64,000 bases of DNA. It comes from Fulvimarina manganoxydans. GTDB lineage: Bacteria; Pseudomonadota; Alphaproteobacteria; Rhizobiales; Rhizobiaceae. The DNA is taken from assembly GCF_900176465.1 (NCBI RefSeq), contig NZ_FWXR01000009.1:88023-152022 (forward strand). The letters run 5' to 3'. Below, one piece after another: positions 37,486 to 45,998 of this stretch; position 1 is the stretch's first letter; every line of letters starts with the position of its first letter. A model generated the notes under the pieces. The model did no database searches. It had not been told where the DNA came from and saw nothing but the letters and a program-made list of their open reading frames with translations. A program made the translations under genes and the position numbers.

Positions 37486-38154
37486 TTGCGGCGAACCAAG
37501 GAATGCGCGGCACAGACGCGGGAGGCAATCCTCGACGCAGCGGAACGCGTCTTCTTCCGCCAGGGGGTGGCCACCACGACACTTTCGCAGATCGCCTGCG
37601 AGGCCGGCCTGACGCGTGGGGCTATCTATTGGCATTTTTCCGGCAAACTCGAACTCGTCAAGGCGATGCAGGAACGGGCCTGCTTGCCGCAGGAACAGTT
37701 CTTCCAGCCCGATCTCTTCAAGACCGCCGAGGATCCGCTCGATCAGCTTCATCGGGCGACAGCCGATTTCCTCGACTTCATCCTGACCGACCGGCGCGGC
37801 AAATGCGTCTATACGATCCTGTTTCTGCGCTGTGAATATGTGGGCGAGATGCAGGAGGCGCTGAAGCGATGGCGCGAGGAAGACGCCCGCTTCAAGCGAT
37901 TGGTCGAGGATGTGTTCGAACGCGCCGCCAAGGAAGGGCGACTGGCGCGCTATTGGATCCCCTCCGTGGCGGCCAATGTCTATGTCTCGGCCCTGACCGG
38001 CCTCGTCCAGGAATGGCTGCGATCCGATGAGAGTTTCGATCTGCCTGGCGATGGCAGAGCGCTTCTCGGCAGCCTGTTCCAGGGCTTCGCCAATCCTTGC
38101 AAACTGGCGCAGCAAGCAGGCAATCGAAACGAAAACGCGGCACGAAGCGCGTAA
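37486..38154 (+). CDS. TetR/AcrR-family repressor of the RND operon
   Basis: 222 residues from TTG 37486 (LRRTKECAAQTREAILDAAERVF), the place where AcrR-type proteins begin. The N-terminal helix-turn-helix is TTLSQIACEAGLTRGAIYWHFSGKLELV; the C-terminal part is the ligand-binding helical domain with an AcrR-C-like pattern (RGKCVYTILFLRCEYVGEM). An ATG at 37450 would add 12 residues but falls inside the operator palindrome. Divergent orientation and the shared operator point to control of the efflux pair and itself, relieved by drug-like ligands. Confidence 0.88.
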   Translation: MRRTKECAAQTREAILDAAERVFFRQGVATTTLSQIACEAGLTRGAIYWHFSGKLELVKAMQERACLPQEQFFQPDLFKTAEDPLDQLHRATADFLDFILTDRRGKCVYTILFLRCEYVGEMQEALKRWREEDARFKRLVEDVFERAAKEGRLARYWIPSVAANVYVSALTGLVQEWLRSDESFDLPGDGRALLGSLFQGFANPCKLAQQAGNRNENAARSA

Positions 38155-38277
38155 AGTCCCGTGGAAAAGCTCGAAAAGCGGACTGATCGCACGCCGGAGC
38201 CGTGCTAGGCCTGTTTCCGGCGGACCAGGACAGGCGGAAGAGGCGATCGATTGGCATCCTCGGCGGCAGGCAGGAAG

Positions 38278-39300
38278 ATGGCAGGCATAAGCGCCGGCCA
38301 GATGGACCTCTTTGCTGCATCGGGCGAGACCTCGAAAGAGGACGCGCCCGCTCCATCGGCGGCGACCATCGTCGCCCTTCCGGCACCTGACGCAAACCCC
38401 AAGACGCTGATCGAGCGACGCGAGGCGATGGCCCGCGAATTGGAAGCCTCCGGCGATTACCGTATTCTGCGTCGGCTGACGCCGCGCCCGACATGCGGAC
38501 GCCCCGATCCGTCGAACCTTGCCGACGGCAAGCGCCGCCTCGGCCTCATTCTCGACACCGAGACAACCGGCCTCGATTACCGGACGGATGAGATCATCGA
38601 GCTCGGCATGGTGCTCTTTGCCTATGATGAGAGCGGCATCGGCGAGGTGATCGACGTCTTTTCAGAATTGCGCGATCCCGGTCGACCAATCCCGCCGGAG
38701 GTCGTGCGCATCACCGGCATCACCGACGAAATGGTCCAAGGGCACAGGATCGACCCCGAGTCGGTGGCCGCCTTTATCGAGGCCGCGGACTGCGTCATCG
38801 CCCACAATGCGAAGTTCGACCGCCCCTTCTGCGAGGCTTTCGTGCCGGCTTTTACGCAGAAGCGTTGGGGCTGTTCGGTCGCCGAGATTGATTGGGCGGG
38901 CCTTGGCTTCGAAGGCTCGAAGCTCGGCTATCTGATCGGCCAATGCGGCTATTTCCACAATGGCCACCGCGCGGTCGACGACTGCCACGCGCTTCTCGAA
39001 GTTCTCGATCACCCTTGCGCGGACGGCACGACAGGCTTTGCCCGCCTCGCGCGCGCCATGGACCGGCGCTGCGCCCGGATCTTTGCGGTGGGCAGCCCCT
39101 TCGAAGCCAAGGACACGCTGAAAGCGCGCGGCTATCGTTGGAACGACGGCTCGAACGGCCAACCGAAAAGCTGGTGGATCGAGGTGGATGAGGCCGATTT
39201 CGAGGCGGAAGAACGCTTTTTGACCGAGACGATCTACCGGTCCAAAACGAAGCTCCGCATCGATTGGCTGACGGCTGTCGAGCGCTTCCGCGCCGCGTAA
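38278..39300 (+). CDS. DEDDh 3'-5' exonuclease (DnaQ-like)
   Basis: 340 residues. The exonuclease fold shows ExoI LILDTETTGLDY (Asp and Glu ligands), ExoII VIAHNAKFDRPF and ExoIII GHRAVDDCHALLEVL with the DEDDh histidine. About 85 residues precede the fold and 110 follow it; the C-terminal part (AKDTLKARGYRWNDGSNGQPKSWWIEV) is a domain also seen fused to DnaQ-like nucleases. It is not the polymerase III epsilon subunit proper. ATG 38278 follows AGGAAG closely; TTG 38251 is the other option. Confidence 0.82.
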   Translation: MAGISAGQMDLFAASGETSKEDAPAPSAATIVALPAPDANPKTLIERREAMARELEASGDYRILRRLTPRPTCGRPDPSNLADGKRRLGLILDTETTGLDYRTDEIIELGMVLFAYDESGIGEVIDVFSELRDPGRPIPPEVVRITGITDEMVQGHRIDPESVAAFIEAADCVIAHNAKFDRPFCEAFVPAFTQKRWGCSVAEIDWAGLGFEGSKLGYLIGQCGYFHNGHRAVDDCHALLEVLDHPCADGTTGFARLARAMDRRCARIFAVGSPFEAKDTLKARGYRWNDGSNGQPKSWWIEVDEADFEAEERFLTETIYRSKTKLRIDWLTAVERFRAA

Positions 39301-39395
39301 AATCCGAAGCCATTTCGCATTGCAAAGCCCCTCTATCGACTTATCGCTAAGGCTTTCGCGAATTTCGGCGCGCAGCCTATGCTGCATGTGCTAAG

Positions 39396-41168
39396 ATGAT
39401 CGTCATGGACGACATGACCGACATCGCCGCACGCTTCGACTGGCGCCGCGACCATCTGGGCCGTGAGGGCGGGACCTTGCCCCCTTATGCGGCAATCGTC
39501 GCCGATTTCGAATGGAATCTTCCCGCCGGGTTCAACATTGCCGCCGCTTGCGCCGATGACTGGGGCGCGATCGATCCAGCCCGTGTTGCCCTGATCGAGG
39601 ACCGGGGCGACGACGCCGCGCCCATCGAGACGAGCTTCGAAGAGCTTGCGACACGCTCTCGCCGCCTTGCCGCCGGGCTTCAAAGCCTCGGCATCACGCG
39701 CGGCGATCGGGTGGCGATCGTCCTGCCCCAATGCGTCGAGGCCGCCCTCGCCCATCTCGCCGTCTATCGCCTCGGCGCCATCGCCGTGCCGCTCGCCCAG
39801 CGCTTCGGGCCGGAAGCACTGGGGTTTCGGCTTGCGGCGGCCGGCTGCCGCCTGGCCGTCGTCGACGACAGCGTTCTCGAAACGCTCGCCGCGATCGAGA
39901 CGCCGCTGGCCGACATGTCGACCCTCGTTGTCGCCGATCGCGGCTCGGCCTTTCTCGGTGCGCCCCAGGCTCCTGCGGGGTTTCACCAGATCTCTTTCGC
40001 GACGGTGGAAGCGCATGGGCCCATCGAGCCGCCATGCGTGCAAACGACCCCCGACGACCCGGCGATGATCATCTTCACGTCGGGGACGACGGGCGCGCCG
40101 AAAGGCGCGCTTCACGGCCACCGGGTGCTGATCGGCCATCTGCCGGGCATGCGCTTCTTCCATGAAGGCTTTCCCCATTCCGGCGACCGGCTCTGGACGC
40201 CGTCCGATTGGGCCTGGGCAGGCGGGCTTTTGAACGCGCTCCTGCCCTCCCTTTATTATGGTGTCCCCGTCGTCTTCACGCGCGCCCGCTTCATCGCCGA
40301 GGAGGCGCTCGCCATGATGGCGCGGCGCCGGGTGCGCAACGCCTTCCTGCCGGCGACGGCGCTGCGCATGATGAAGGCGGCCGCCACCCCTGAGCGTCTC
40401 GCCGCCCTCTCGCTGCGCACCATCGGCTCGGCCGGCGAAAGCCTGCCGGCGGCGACATACGAATGGGCGCGGCAAGCCTTTGATGCACCGGTCAACGAGT
40501 TCTACGGCCAGACCGAGTGCAACATGGTGCTCGGATCGGCGGCCGGCGCCGGCGCCTCCAAGCCTGGCCGCATCGGCCCGGCCGCTCCCGGACACAAGGT
40601 TGCGATCCTCAAGGCCGACGGGATGCTTGCCGCCCCGGGCGAGGCCGGCACGATCGCCGTGAAGTCCCCCGATCCGGTGATGTTTCTCGGCTATTGGCAG
40701 AACGAGGCGGCGACGGACGCCAAATTTGCCGGCGACTGGCTTTTGACAGGCGACCAGGGCGTTGCCGACGCGACGGGCTCGATCGCCTTTCTCGGCCGGG
40801 ACGATGACATCATCACTTCGGCCGGTTATCGCATCGGGCCGAGCGAGGTCGAGGACTGTCTCTTGCGCCATCCGGCGGTCAAGCTCGCCGCCGTGGTCGG
40901 TAAGCCCGACCCGGTGCGCACCGAGATCGTCAAGGCCTATGTGGTGGCGATGGACGGGCACGTCGCCGATGAGGCCCTTGGCCGGGAGATCGCGGCCTTT
41001 GTGCGCGCCAGGCTCTCGGTCCATGAATATCCGCGCGAGATCGCCTTTGTCGACGAAATGCCGATGACGACGAGTGGCAAGATCATCCGCCGCCACTTTC
41101 GCACACTCGCCGCCGAAGAGGCCCAACAGATGCGGAGCGCAACTGTCGCAAGGCCGCCACAGCGGTAG
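39396..41168 (+). CDS. AMP-dependent acyl-CoA synthetase
   Basis: 590 residues of the ANL superfamily, medium-chain (ACSM-like) branch, activating a carboxylic acid to its CoA thioester through an acyl-adenylate. The phosphate loop is IIFTSGTTGAPKGALHGH (about 225-240), then EFYGQTECNMVLG, the hinge region DWLLTGDQG and AFLGRDDDIITSAGYRIGPSEVE, and the catalytic lysine in MTTSGKIIRR. Several ATGs stand close together at the start (39396, 39405, 39414). Substrate not determinable. Confidence 0.88.
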   Translation: MIVMDDMTDIAARFDWRRDHLGREGGTLPPYAAIVADFEWNLPAGFNIAAACADDWGAIDPARVALIEDRGDDAAPIETSFEELATRSRRLAAGLQSLGITRGDRVAIVLPQCVEAALAHLAVYRLGAIAVPLAQRFGPEALGFRLAAAGCRLAVVDDSVLETLAAIETPLADMSTLVVADRGSAFLGAPQAPAGFHQISFATVEAHGPIEPPCVQTTPDDPAMIIFTSGTTGAPKGALHGHRVLIGHLPGMRFFHEGFPHSGDRLWTPSDWAWAGGLLNALLPSLYYGVPVVFTRARFIAEEALAMMARRRVRNAFLPATALRMMKAAATPERLAALSLRTIGSAGESLPAATYEWARQAFDAPVNEFYGQTECNMVLGSAAGAGASKPGRIGPAAPGHKVAILKADGMLAAPGEAGTIAVKSPDPVMFLGYWQNEAATDAKFAGDWLLTGDQGVADATGSIAFLGRDDDIITSAGYRIGPSEVEDCLLRHPAVKLAAVVGKPDPVRTEIVKAYVVAMDGHVADEALGREIAAFVRARLSVHEYPREIAFVDEMPMTTSGKIIRRHFRTLAAEEAQQMRSATVARPPQR

Positions 41169-41664
41169 GAAGAAGCGAGCCGACGCGTTGCTTCCGCTTG
41201 CAAATCAACGGTCTTTCCGTATTCATGACGGCGCGTTCATGATTCTCACAGCGATGTGACGCGCCTGCGCATGAGTGCGCCTTGATTTCTTTGCCGGACA
41301 AGAGCATCTTTTGATCAACGACGCAGGCAGCGTCGGTTCGGCCGAAGAGCATGTCCCCCGCTTTCCCGCCGAATTCCAGAGCGAAGAGATCCTCTTCCCC
41401 CTCTCCGGGATCCTCGCTCCGTTAAAGCAAGAGAGTCGTTGCGGTGTATCCCCCTCCAGGCCGCGGCGGCTCTCTTCGCATTTTGGGTCTGCTTTTCTTT
41501 CCATCCCTTTGATGATCGCGATACCATCTCCGCCGGGGGCTGCAACTTGCCGGCCGATGGTCTAGGTCAGTCGACACGTCGCGCCGCAGTCTCGCTTTCG
41601 ACCTCAGATTGAAAGGCAAGAGTCCGGCGCGAAAGACCATGATCATCCTTCGAAAGGCTTTCCC
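41169..41664. other. Gene-free interval upstream of the M20 peptidase
   Basis: 496 bases without a convincing gene. Short open frames on both strands lack ribosome sites and family features. No terminator with a clear stem and U-run, and no riboswitch pattern, was found. Confidence 0.5.
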
Positions 41665-43056
41665 ATGGCTTCGCTCGACAGCGTGCTCGCCTGCATCGAT
41701 CTCAATCTAGAGCGCTCGCTCGGCCGCCTGACCGAACTCGTCCGCATTCCCTCCATCTCGACCGATCCGGCCCATAAGGGCGATTGCCGCAAGGCGGCCG
41801 AATTCCTGGCCGGCGACCTCGCCGCCATCGGTTTCGACGCCAAGGTCGCCGACACGAGCGGCCACCCCATGGTGCTCGCCCGTCACGAGGGCCCGGCCGG
41901 CGCGCCCCATGTCCTCTTCTATGGCCATTACGACGTTCAGCCTGTCGACCCGATCGAATTGTGGACGAGCGATCCCTTCGAGGCGATGATCGTCGAGAAC
42001 GAGGCGGGCGAGAAGCGCATTGTCGGTCGCGGCACAGCGGACGACAAGGGCCAGCTGATGACCTTCATCGAGGCCTGCCGCGCCTATAAGGCGGAGACCG
42101 GCGAACTGCCCTGCGGCGTGACCATCCTGCTCGAAGGCGAAGAGGAATCGGGCTCGCCCTCGCTTCTGCCCTTTCTCGAAGCCAATAAGGACGCGCTCAA
42201 GGCCGATATCGCCCTCGTCTGCGACACCAATATGTGGGACCGCGAGACGCCGGCGATTTCCATGGGTCTGCGCGGGCTTGTCGGCGAGGAGGTCGTCGTC
42301 AAGGCGGCCAATCGCGACCTCCATTCGGGCTATTACGGCGGCGCAGCCCGCAACCCGCTCCATGTCCTCTCAGAGATCGTCGCGGCGATGCATGACGAGA
42401 CGGGGCGGGTGACGATCCCCGGCTTTTATAACGGCGTCGACGAGGTGCCTCTGCAGATCAAGGCGATGTGGGACGGGCTCGGCTTTTCCGACGAGGCCTT
42501 TCTCGGCGCGGTCGGTCTGTCGATCCCGGCCGGCGAAAAGGGCTATTCGGTCCTCGAACAAACCTGGTCGCGCCCGACCGCCGAGGTCAATGGCATGACG
42601 GGCGGCTATACCGGCCCGGGCTTCAAGACCGTGATCGCGGCCGAAGCCAAGGCCAAGATCTCCTTCCGCCTCGTCTTCTCCCAGGATCCAAAGGCGATCC
42701 AGGAGAATTTCCGCAAATTCGTCCGCGACCGCATTCCCGGCGATTGCTCGGTGGAATTTCACGAGCATGGCGGCTCGCCGGCGATCCAGCTGCCCTTCGA
42801 CAGCCCGTGGGTGGGGGCTGCCCGCGAGGCGCTCACCGACGAATGGCCGAACCCGGCGGTCACCATCGGAATGGGCGGTTCGATCCCGATCGTCGGCGAG
42901 TTCAAGGGCCGGCTCGGCATGGAAACGCTTCTCATCGGCTTCGGCCTCGGCGACGACGCCATTCATTCGCCCAACGAGAAATATGAGCTCTCGTCTTTCC
43001 ACAAAGGCCAAAAATCCTGGGCCCGGGTTCTCGACCGATTGGGTCGCGGTGTGTGA
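41665..43056 (+). CDS. M20-family metallopeptidase (dipeptidase)
   Basis: Two-zinc cytoplasmic peptidase of 463 residues. Metal ligands appear as His88 (FYGHYDVQPVD), Asp126 (GRGTADDKGQL), the glutamate pair in LEGEEESGSPS near 158-161, and the late histidine in DAIHSPNEKYELSSF. The lid domain sits between residues about 210 and 380. This matches the CNDP/DapE-like dipeptidase branch. GAAAGG precedes the ATG. It is followed, after a terminator, by an amino-acid symporter and hydroxyproline genes, so peptide-derived amino acids may be the theme. Confidence 0.9.
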   Translation: MASLDSVLACIDLNLERSLGRLTELVRIPSISTDPAHKGDCRKAAEFLAGDLAAIGFDAKVADTSGHPMVLARHEGPAGAPHVLFYGHYDVQPVDPIELWTSDPFEAMIVENEAGEKRIVGRGTADDKGQLMTFIEACRAYKAETGELPCGVTILLEGEEESGSPSLLPFLEANKDALKADIALVCDTNMWDRETPAISMGLRGLVGEEVVVKAANRDLHSGYYGGAARNPLHVLSEIVAAMHDETGRVTIPGFYNGVDEVPLQIKAMWDGLGFSDEAFLGAVGLSIPAGEKGYSVLEQTWSRPTAEVNGMTGGYTGPGFKTVIAAEAKAKISFRLVFSQDPKAIQENFRKFVRDRIPGDCSVEFHEHGGSPAIQLPFDSPWVGAAREALTDEWPNPAVTIGMGGSIPIVGEFKGRLGMETLLIGFGLGDDAIHSPNEKYELSSFHKGQKSWARVLDRLGRGV

Positions 43057-43438
43057 AGAAGGAGCGGGATGTCGTTAACGGCTTCTTAAGGAGTTCGATG
43101 CGATTGTCGCGATCGAGGGACCTTGGAGCCTTCAGGCCGAGATCGAGGGGTTGACCGGCCTTCAAGGCGACATCCGAGGGGGACATGCGAGACGGGTGCG
43201 GCGCGAGGGGCGCTGCGCCCGTCTTTCGCTTTTTCGGCAGCCGCCGCTGTCCGCACCACGGCTCTTTCGCCCGTCATGCCGCCATCATCCGGGCCGAAAT
43301 CTTTCGCAAATCGGCCGGTTTCATCGACAAGGCGCGGGGGAAAACCGGCACGCCGGTGTGGACAGGCGGGATGGAGCCTGATCAACTTGCTGAACTACGG
43401 GTCGCAGATGCGACTCCAGCCGGCGTGGAGACGAGCCC
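43057..43438. other. Gene-free interval with a terminator
   Basis: 382 bases between the M20 peptidase and the symporter. It holds the strong hairpin at 43191-43234 and otherwise no gene. I checked for a glycine riboswitch, often found before such symporters, and did not see one. Confidence 0.5.
43191..43234 (+). terminator. Terminator after the M20 peptidase gene
   Basis: A 14-base stem (43191-43204 with 43210-43223, two G-U pairs in RNA) closes a five-base loop and is followed by TTTCGCTTTTT. It lies 134 bases after the stop and 205 before the symporter, so it could also be an attenuator in the symporter leader. Confidence 0.75.
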
Positions 43439-44878
43439 TTGGACGCAGTGATCGATTTCCTGAACACCATTTTCTGGGGCTATGTCCTGATCTACGGCCT
43501 GCTCGGGGTCGGCATCTATTTCACCGTCCGCCTCGGCTTCATCCAGTTCCGCCATTTCTTCGAGTTCTTCCGGGTGGTGAAGGGCAGCCGCTCGTCCGAC
43601 AAGGCTGGCATCTCCCCGCTCCAGGCCCTCACCGTCTCGCTCGCGAGCCGCGTCGGCACCGGCAATCTCGCCGGCGTCGCGGTGGCGCTCTCGCTGGGCG
43701 GCCCCGGCGCGATCTTCTGGATGTGGATGGTCGCGCTCGTCGGCATGGCGACGGCCTATGCCGAATCGACCCTCGCCCAGCTCTACAAGATCCGCAACGA
43801 AGACGGGGACTATCGCGGCGGCCCGGCCTTCTATATCGCCCGTGGTCTCGGCGCGCCTTGGGCCGGCGCGCTCTTCTCGCTCGCCCTGATCCTCTCCTTC
43901 GGCCTCATCTTCAACGCGGTCCAGGCCAATTCCATTGCCGGCGCCGTCGAACAGGCCTTCGGCTTCGACCGGCTCTGGGTCGGGATCGCGGTGGCGGTTC
44001 TCGCCGGCATCATCGTCTTTGGTGGCATCCGGTCCATCGCGCGGGTGGCGGAAGTCGTCGTGCCCTTCATGGCCGTCGCCTATCTCATCGTCGCCCTCTA
44101 TGTCCTCGTCGTCCACATCACGGAAGTTCCGGCCATGCTGGCGCTGATCGTGCGAAGCGCCTTCGGCTTCGAAGAGGTGACCGGGGGCGTGGCGGCCGGC
44201 CTGCTGGCGGCCATGCTGAACGGCGTCAAGCGCGGCCTCTTCTCCAACGAGGCCGGCATGGGTTCGGCGCCGAACATCGCGGCGGTCGCGACACCGGACC
44301 CGCATCACCCCTCCAGCCAGGGTCTCGTCCAGGGTCTCGGCGTCTTCATCGACACGCTGCTCATCTGTACGGCGACCGCGCTGATGATCCTTCTGTCGGG
44401 TGTTTATACGCCGGGCCAAGAGGTGGACGGCATCACGCTGACCCAATCGGCGTTGACGGCCCATATCGGCAGCTTCGGCGGCACCTTCGTCGCGATTGCG
44501 ATCTTCTTCTTCGCCTTCACCTCGATCATCGGCAATCTCTCTTATGCCGAAAACGCCATGACCTTCCTCGGCGCGGGCGGGAAGGTCGGCATGACCTTCA
44601 TCCGCCTCTTCGCGCTCGCCATGGTTCTGTGGGGCTCGCTCCAGTCCGTCGCCACCGTCTTCAACACGGCCGACGCCTCCATGGGCCTGATGGCGACGAT
44701 CAATTTGATCGCGATCCTGGCTCTCTCAGGAACCGTCGTGAAGCTCACCAAGGACTATTTCGCCCAAAAGCGGACCGGTCTCGAGCCGACCTTCGACAAC
44801 GATCTCTATCCCGAGCTCAAAGGCAAGATCGACGGCACGATCTGGACCATGCATGGGGATGTGGGCCCGCGCCGATAG
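43439..44878 (+). CDS. Sodium:alanine/glycine symporter (AGCS family)
   Basis: Secondary transporter of the inner membrane, 479 residues, about 11 helices. Family motifs include GVGIYFTVRLGFIQFRHF, the Na-binding region VSLASRVGTGNLAGVAVAL, GGPGAIFWMWMVALVGMATAYAESTLAQ, and GLFSNEAGMGSAPNIAA. The start is TTG 43439 after GGAGACGAG; GTG 43448 is the alternative. It converges on the hydroxyproline epimerase/oxidase pair, so it may import proline-type or small amino acids; that is inference. Confidence 0.92.
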   Translation: MDAVIDFLNTIFWGYVLIYGLLGVGIYFTVRLGFIQFRHFFEFFRVVKGSRSSDKAGISPLQALTVSLASRVGTGNLAGVAVALSLGGPGAIFWMWMVALVGMATAYAESTLAQLYKIRNEDGDYRGGPAFYIARGLGAPWAGALFSLALILSFGLIFNAVQANSIAGAVEQAFGFDRLWVGIAVAVLAGIIVFGGIRSIARVAEVVVPFMAVAYLIVALYVLVVHITEVPAMLALIVRSAFGFEEVTGGVAAGLLAAMLNGVKRGLFSNEAGMGSAPNIAAVATPDPHHPSSQGLVQGLGVFIDTLLICTATALMILLSGVYTPGQEVDGITLTQSALTAHIGSFGGTFVAIAIFFFAFTSIIGNLSYAENAMTFLGAGGKVGMTFIRLFALAMVLWGSLQSVATVFNTADASMGLMATINLIAILALSGTVVKLTKDYFAQKRTGLEPTFDNDLYPELKGKIDGTIWTMHGDVGPRR

Positions 44879-44906
44879 GCTCCAAGGTTCCGTTTTCCAA
44901 TCAAAA

Positions 44907-44943
44907 GCCCCGGGCGGCCGAAAGCTGCCCGGGGCCTTTTTGT
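44907..44943. terminator. Terminator between the AGCS symporter and the epimerase
   Basis: GCCCCGGGC (44907-44915) pairs with GCCCGGGGC (44927-44935), then CTTTTTGTTTT. AAAA on the left side gives a weaker U-run for the opposite direction. Confidence 0.88.
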
Positions 44944-44982
44944 TTTCGAAAGTCGTGCGGCGATATCGAAGTGCGGCTGGCC

Positions 44983-45984
44983 TCAAACCACCTGAAAGCC
45001 ATGGGCAAACGGATCGCGATCGTCGATGAAGATGGTGTTCAGGCCGGTGAGCCGCGCCCAGCCGGCGACCGAGGGCACGATGGCGGGCCGGCCGGCGATC
45101 TCGACCGCCTTCTCGACCCGGCCCTTGAACAAGGAGCCGATGATGCTCTCATGGACGAAGTTGTCGCCGGGCTTCAATCTGCCCTTGGCCGCCCACTGCG
45201 CCATGCGGGCCGAGGTGCCGGTGCCGCAAGGCGAGCGATCGATCGCTTTGTCGCCATAGAAGACGGCGTTGCGGGCATGGGCGCCCTCCGCGCGCGGCTC
45301 GCCGGTCCACAGGATATGGCTGAGCCCCTTGATCTCAGGATGGAGGGGATGAACGAATTCGCTTTGCGCATTCAGCGCGGTGCGCAGAGAGGCGGACATT
45401 TCGACAAGCTGTGAGGCGCTGTAATCGGCGATGTCGCGGAAATTCTCCTGGGGATCCACGATCGCATAGAAATTGCCGCCATAGGCGACGTCGACGGTGA
45501 GGCGCCCCAGTGTCGGATGATCGACCTCAATCGCCTCGGCATGGAGATAGGCCGGCACATTGGTGAGGCGCACTTCCTCGATGAAGCCCCCCTCCTCGCG
45601 ATATTCGATCGCGACCGGTCCGGCGGGCGTATCGAGCATCAGCCGGCCCGGCGTCTTCGGCCGCACCAATCCATGTTCCAGCGCCATGGTCACTGTGCCG
45701 ATCGTCCCGTGGCCGCACATGGGCAGGCAGCCGGACGTCTCGATATAGAGGACGGCGATGTCGCAATCGTCCCGCGTCGGCGGATAGAGGATCGAGCCGG
45801 ACATCATGTCGTGACCGCGCGGCTCGAACATCAAGCCGGTGCGAATCCAGTCGAATTCGGCGAGGAAATGGGCCCGGCGCTCCAGCATGGTGGCACCGTT
45901 CAAGAGCGGGCCGCCGCCGGCGACAAGCCGCACCGGATTGCCGCATGTGTGCCCATCGAGACAGAAAAAGGCGTGGCGCGCCAT
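44983..45984 (-). CDS. 4-hydroxyproline 2-epimerase (proline racemase family)
   Basis: 333 residues. Converts trans-4-hydroxy-L-proline to cis-4-hydroxy-D-proline. Both catalytic cysteines are present: Cys90 in CLPMCGHGTIG and Cys253 in DRSPCGTGTSARM. This two-Cys pattern separates epimerases from the Cys/Thr trans-3-hydroxy-L-proline dehydratases. It lies 14 bases after the FAD oxidoreductase gene and is cotranscribed with it, the usual first two steps of hydroxyproline breakdown. Confidence 0.9.
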   Translation of the reverse strand: MARHAFFCLDGHTCGNPVRLVAGGGPLLNGATMLERRAHFLAEFDWIRTGLMFEPRGHDMMSGSILYPPTRDDCDIAVLYIETSGCLPMCGHGTIGTVTMALEHGLVRPKTPGRLMLDTPAGPVAIEYREEGGFIEEVRLTNVPAYLHAEAIEVDHPTLGRLTVDVAYGGNFYAIVDPQENFRDIADYSASQLVEMSASLRTALNAQSEFVHPLHPEIKGLSHILWTGEPRAEGAHARNAVFYGDKAIDRSPCGTGTSARMAQWAAKGRLKPGDNFVHESIIGSLFKGRVEKAVEIAGRPAIVPSVAGWARLTGLNTIFIDDRDPFAHGFQVV

Positions 45985-45998
45985 GGGAACAGTCCCTC

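Noticed and set aside
43057..43438. Glycine riboswitch before the AGCS symporter
   Set aside because: The aptamer signature blocks are not present; the only strong structure is a terminator hairpin.
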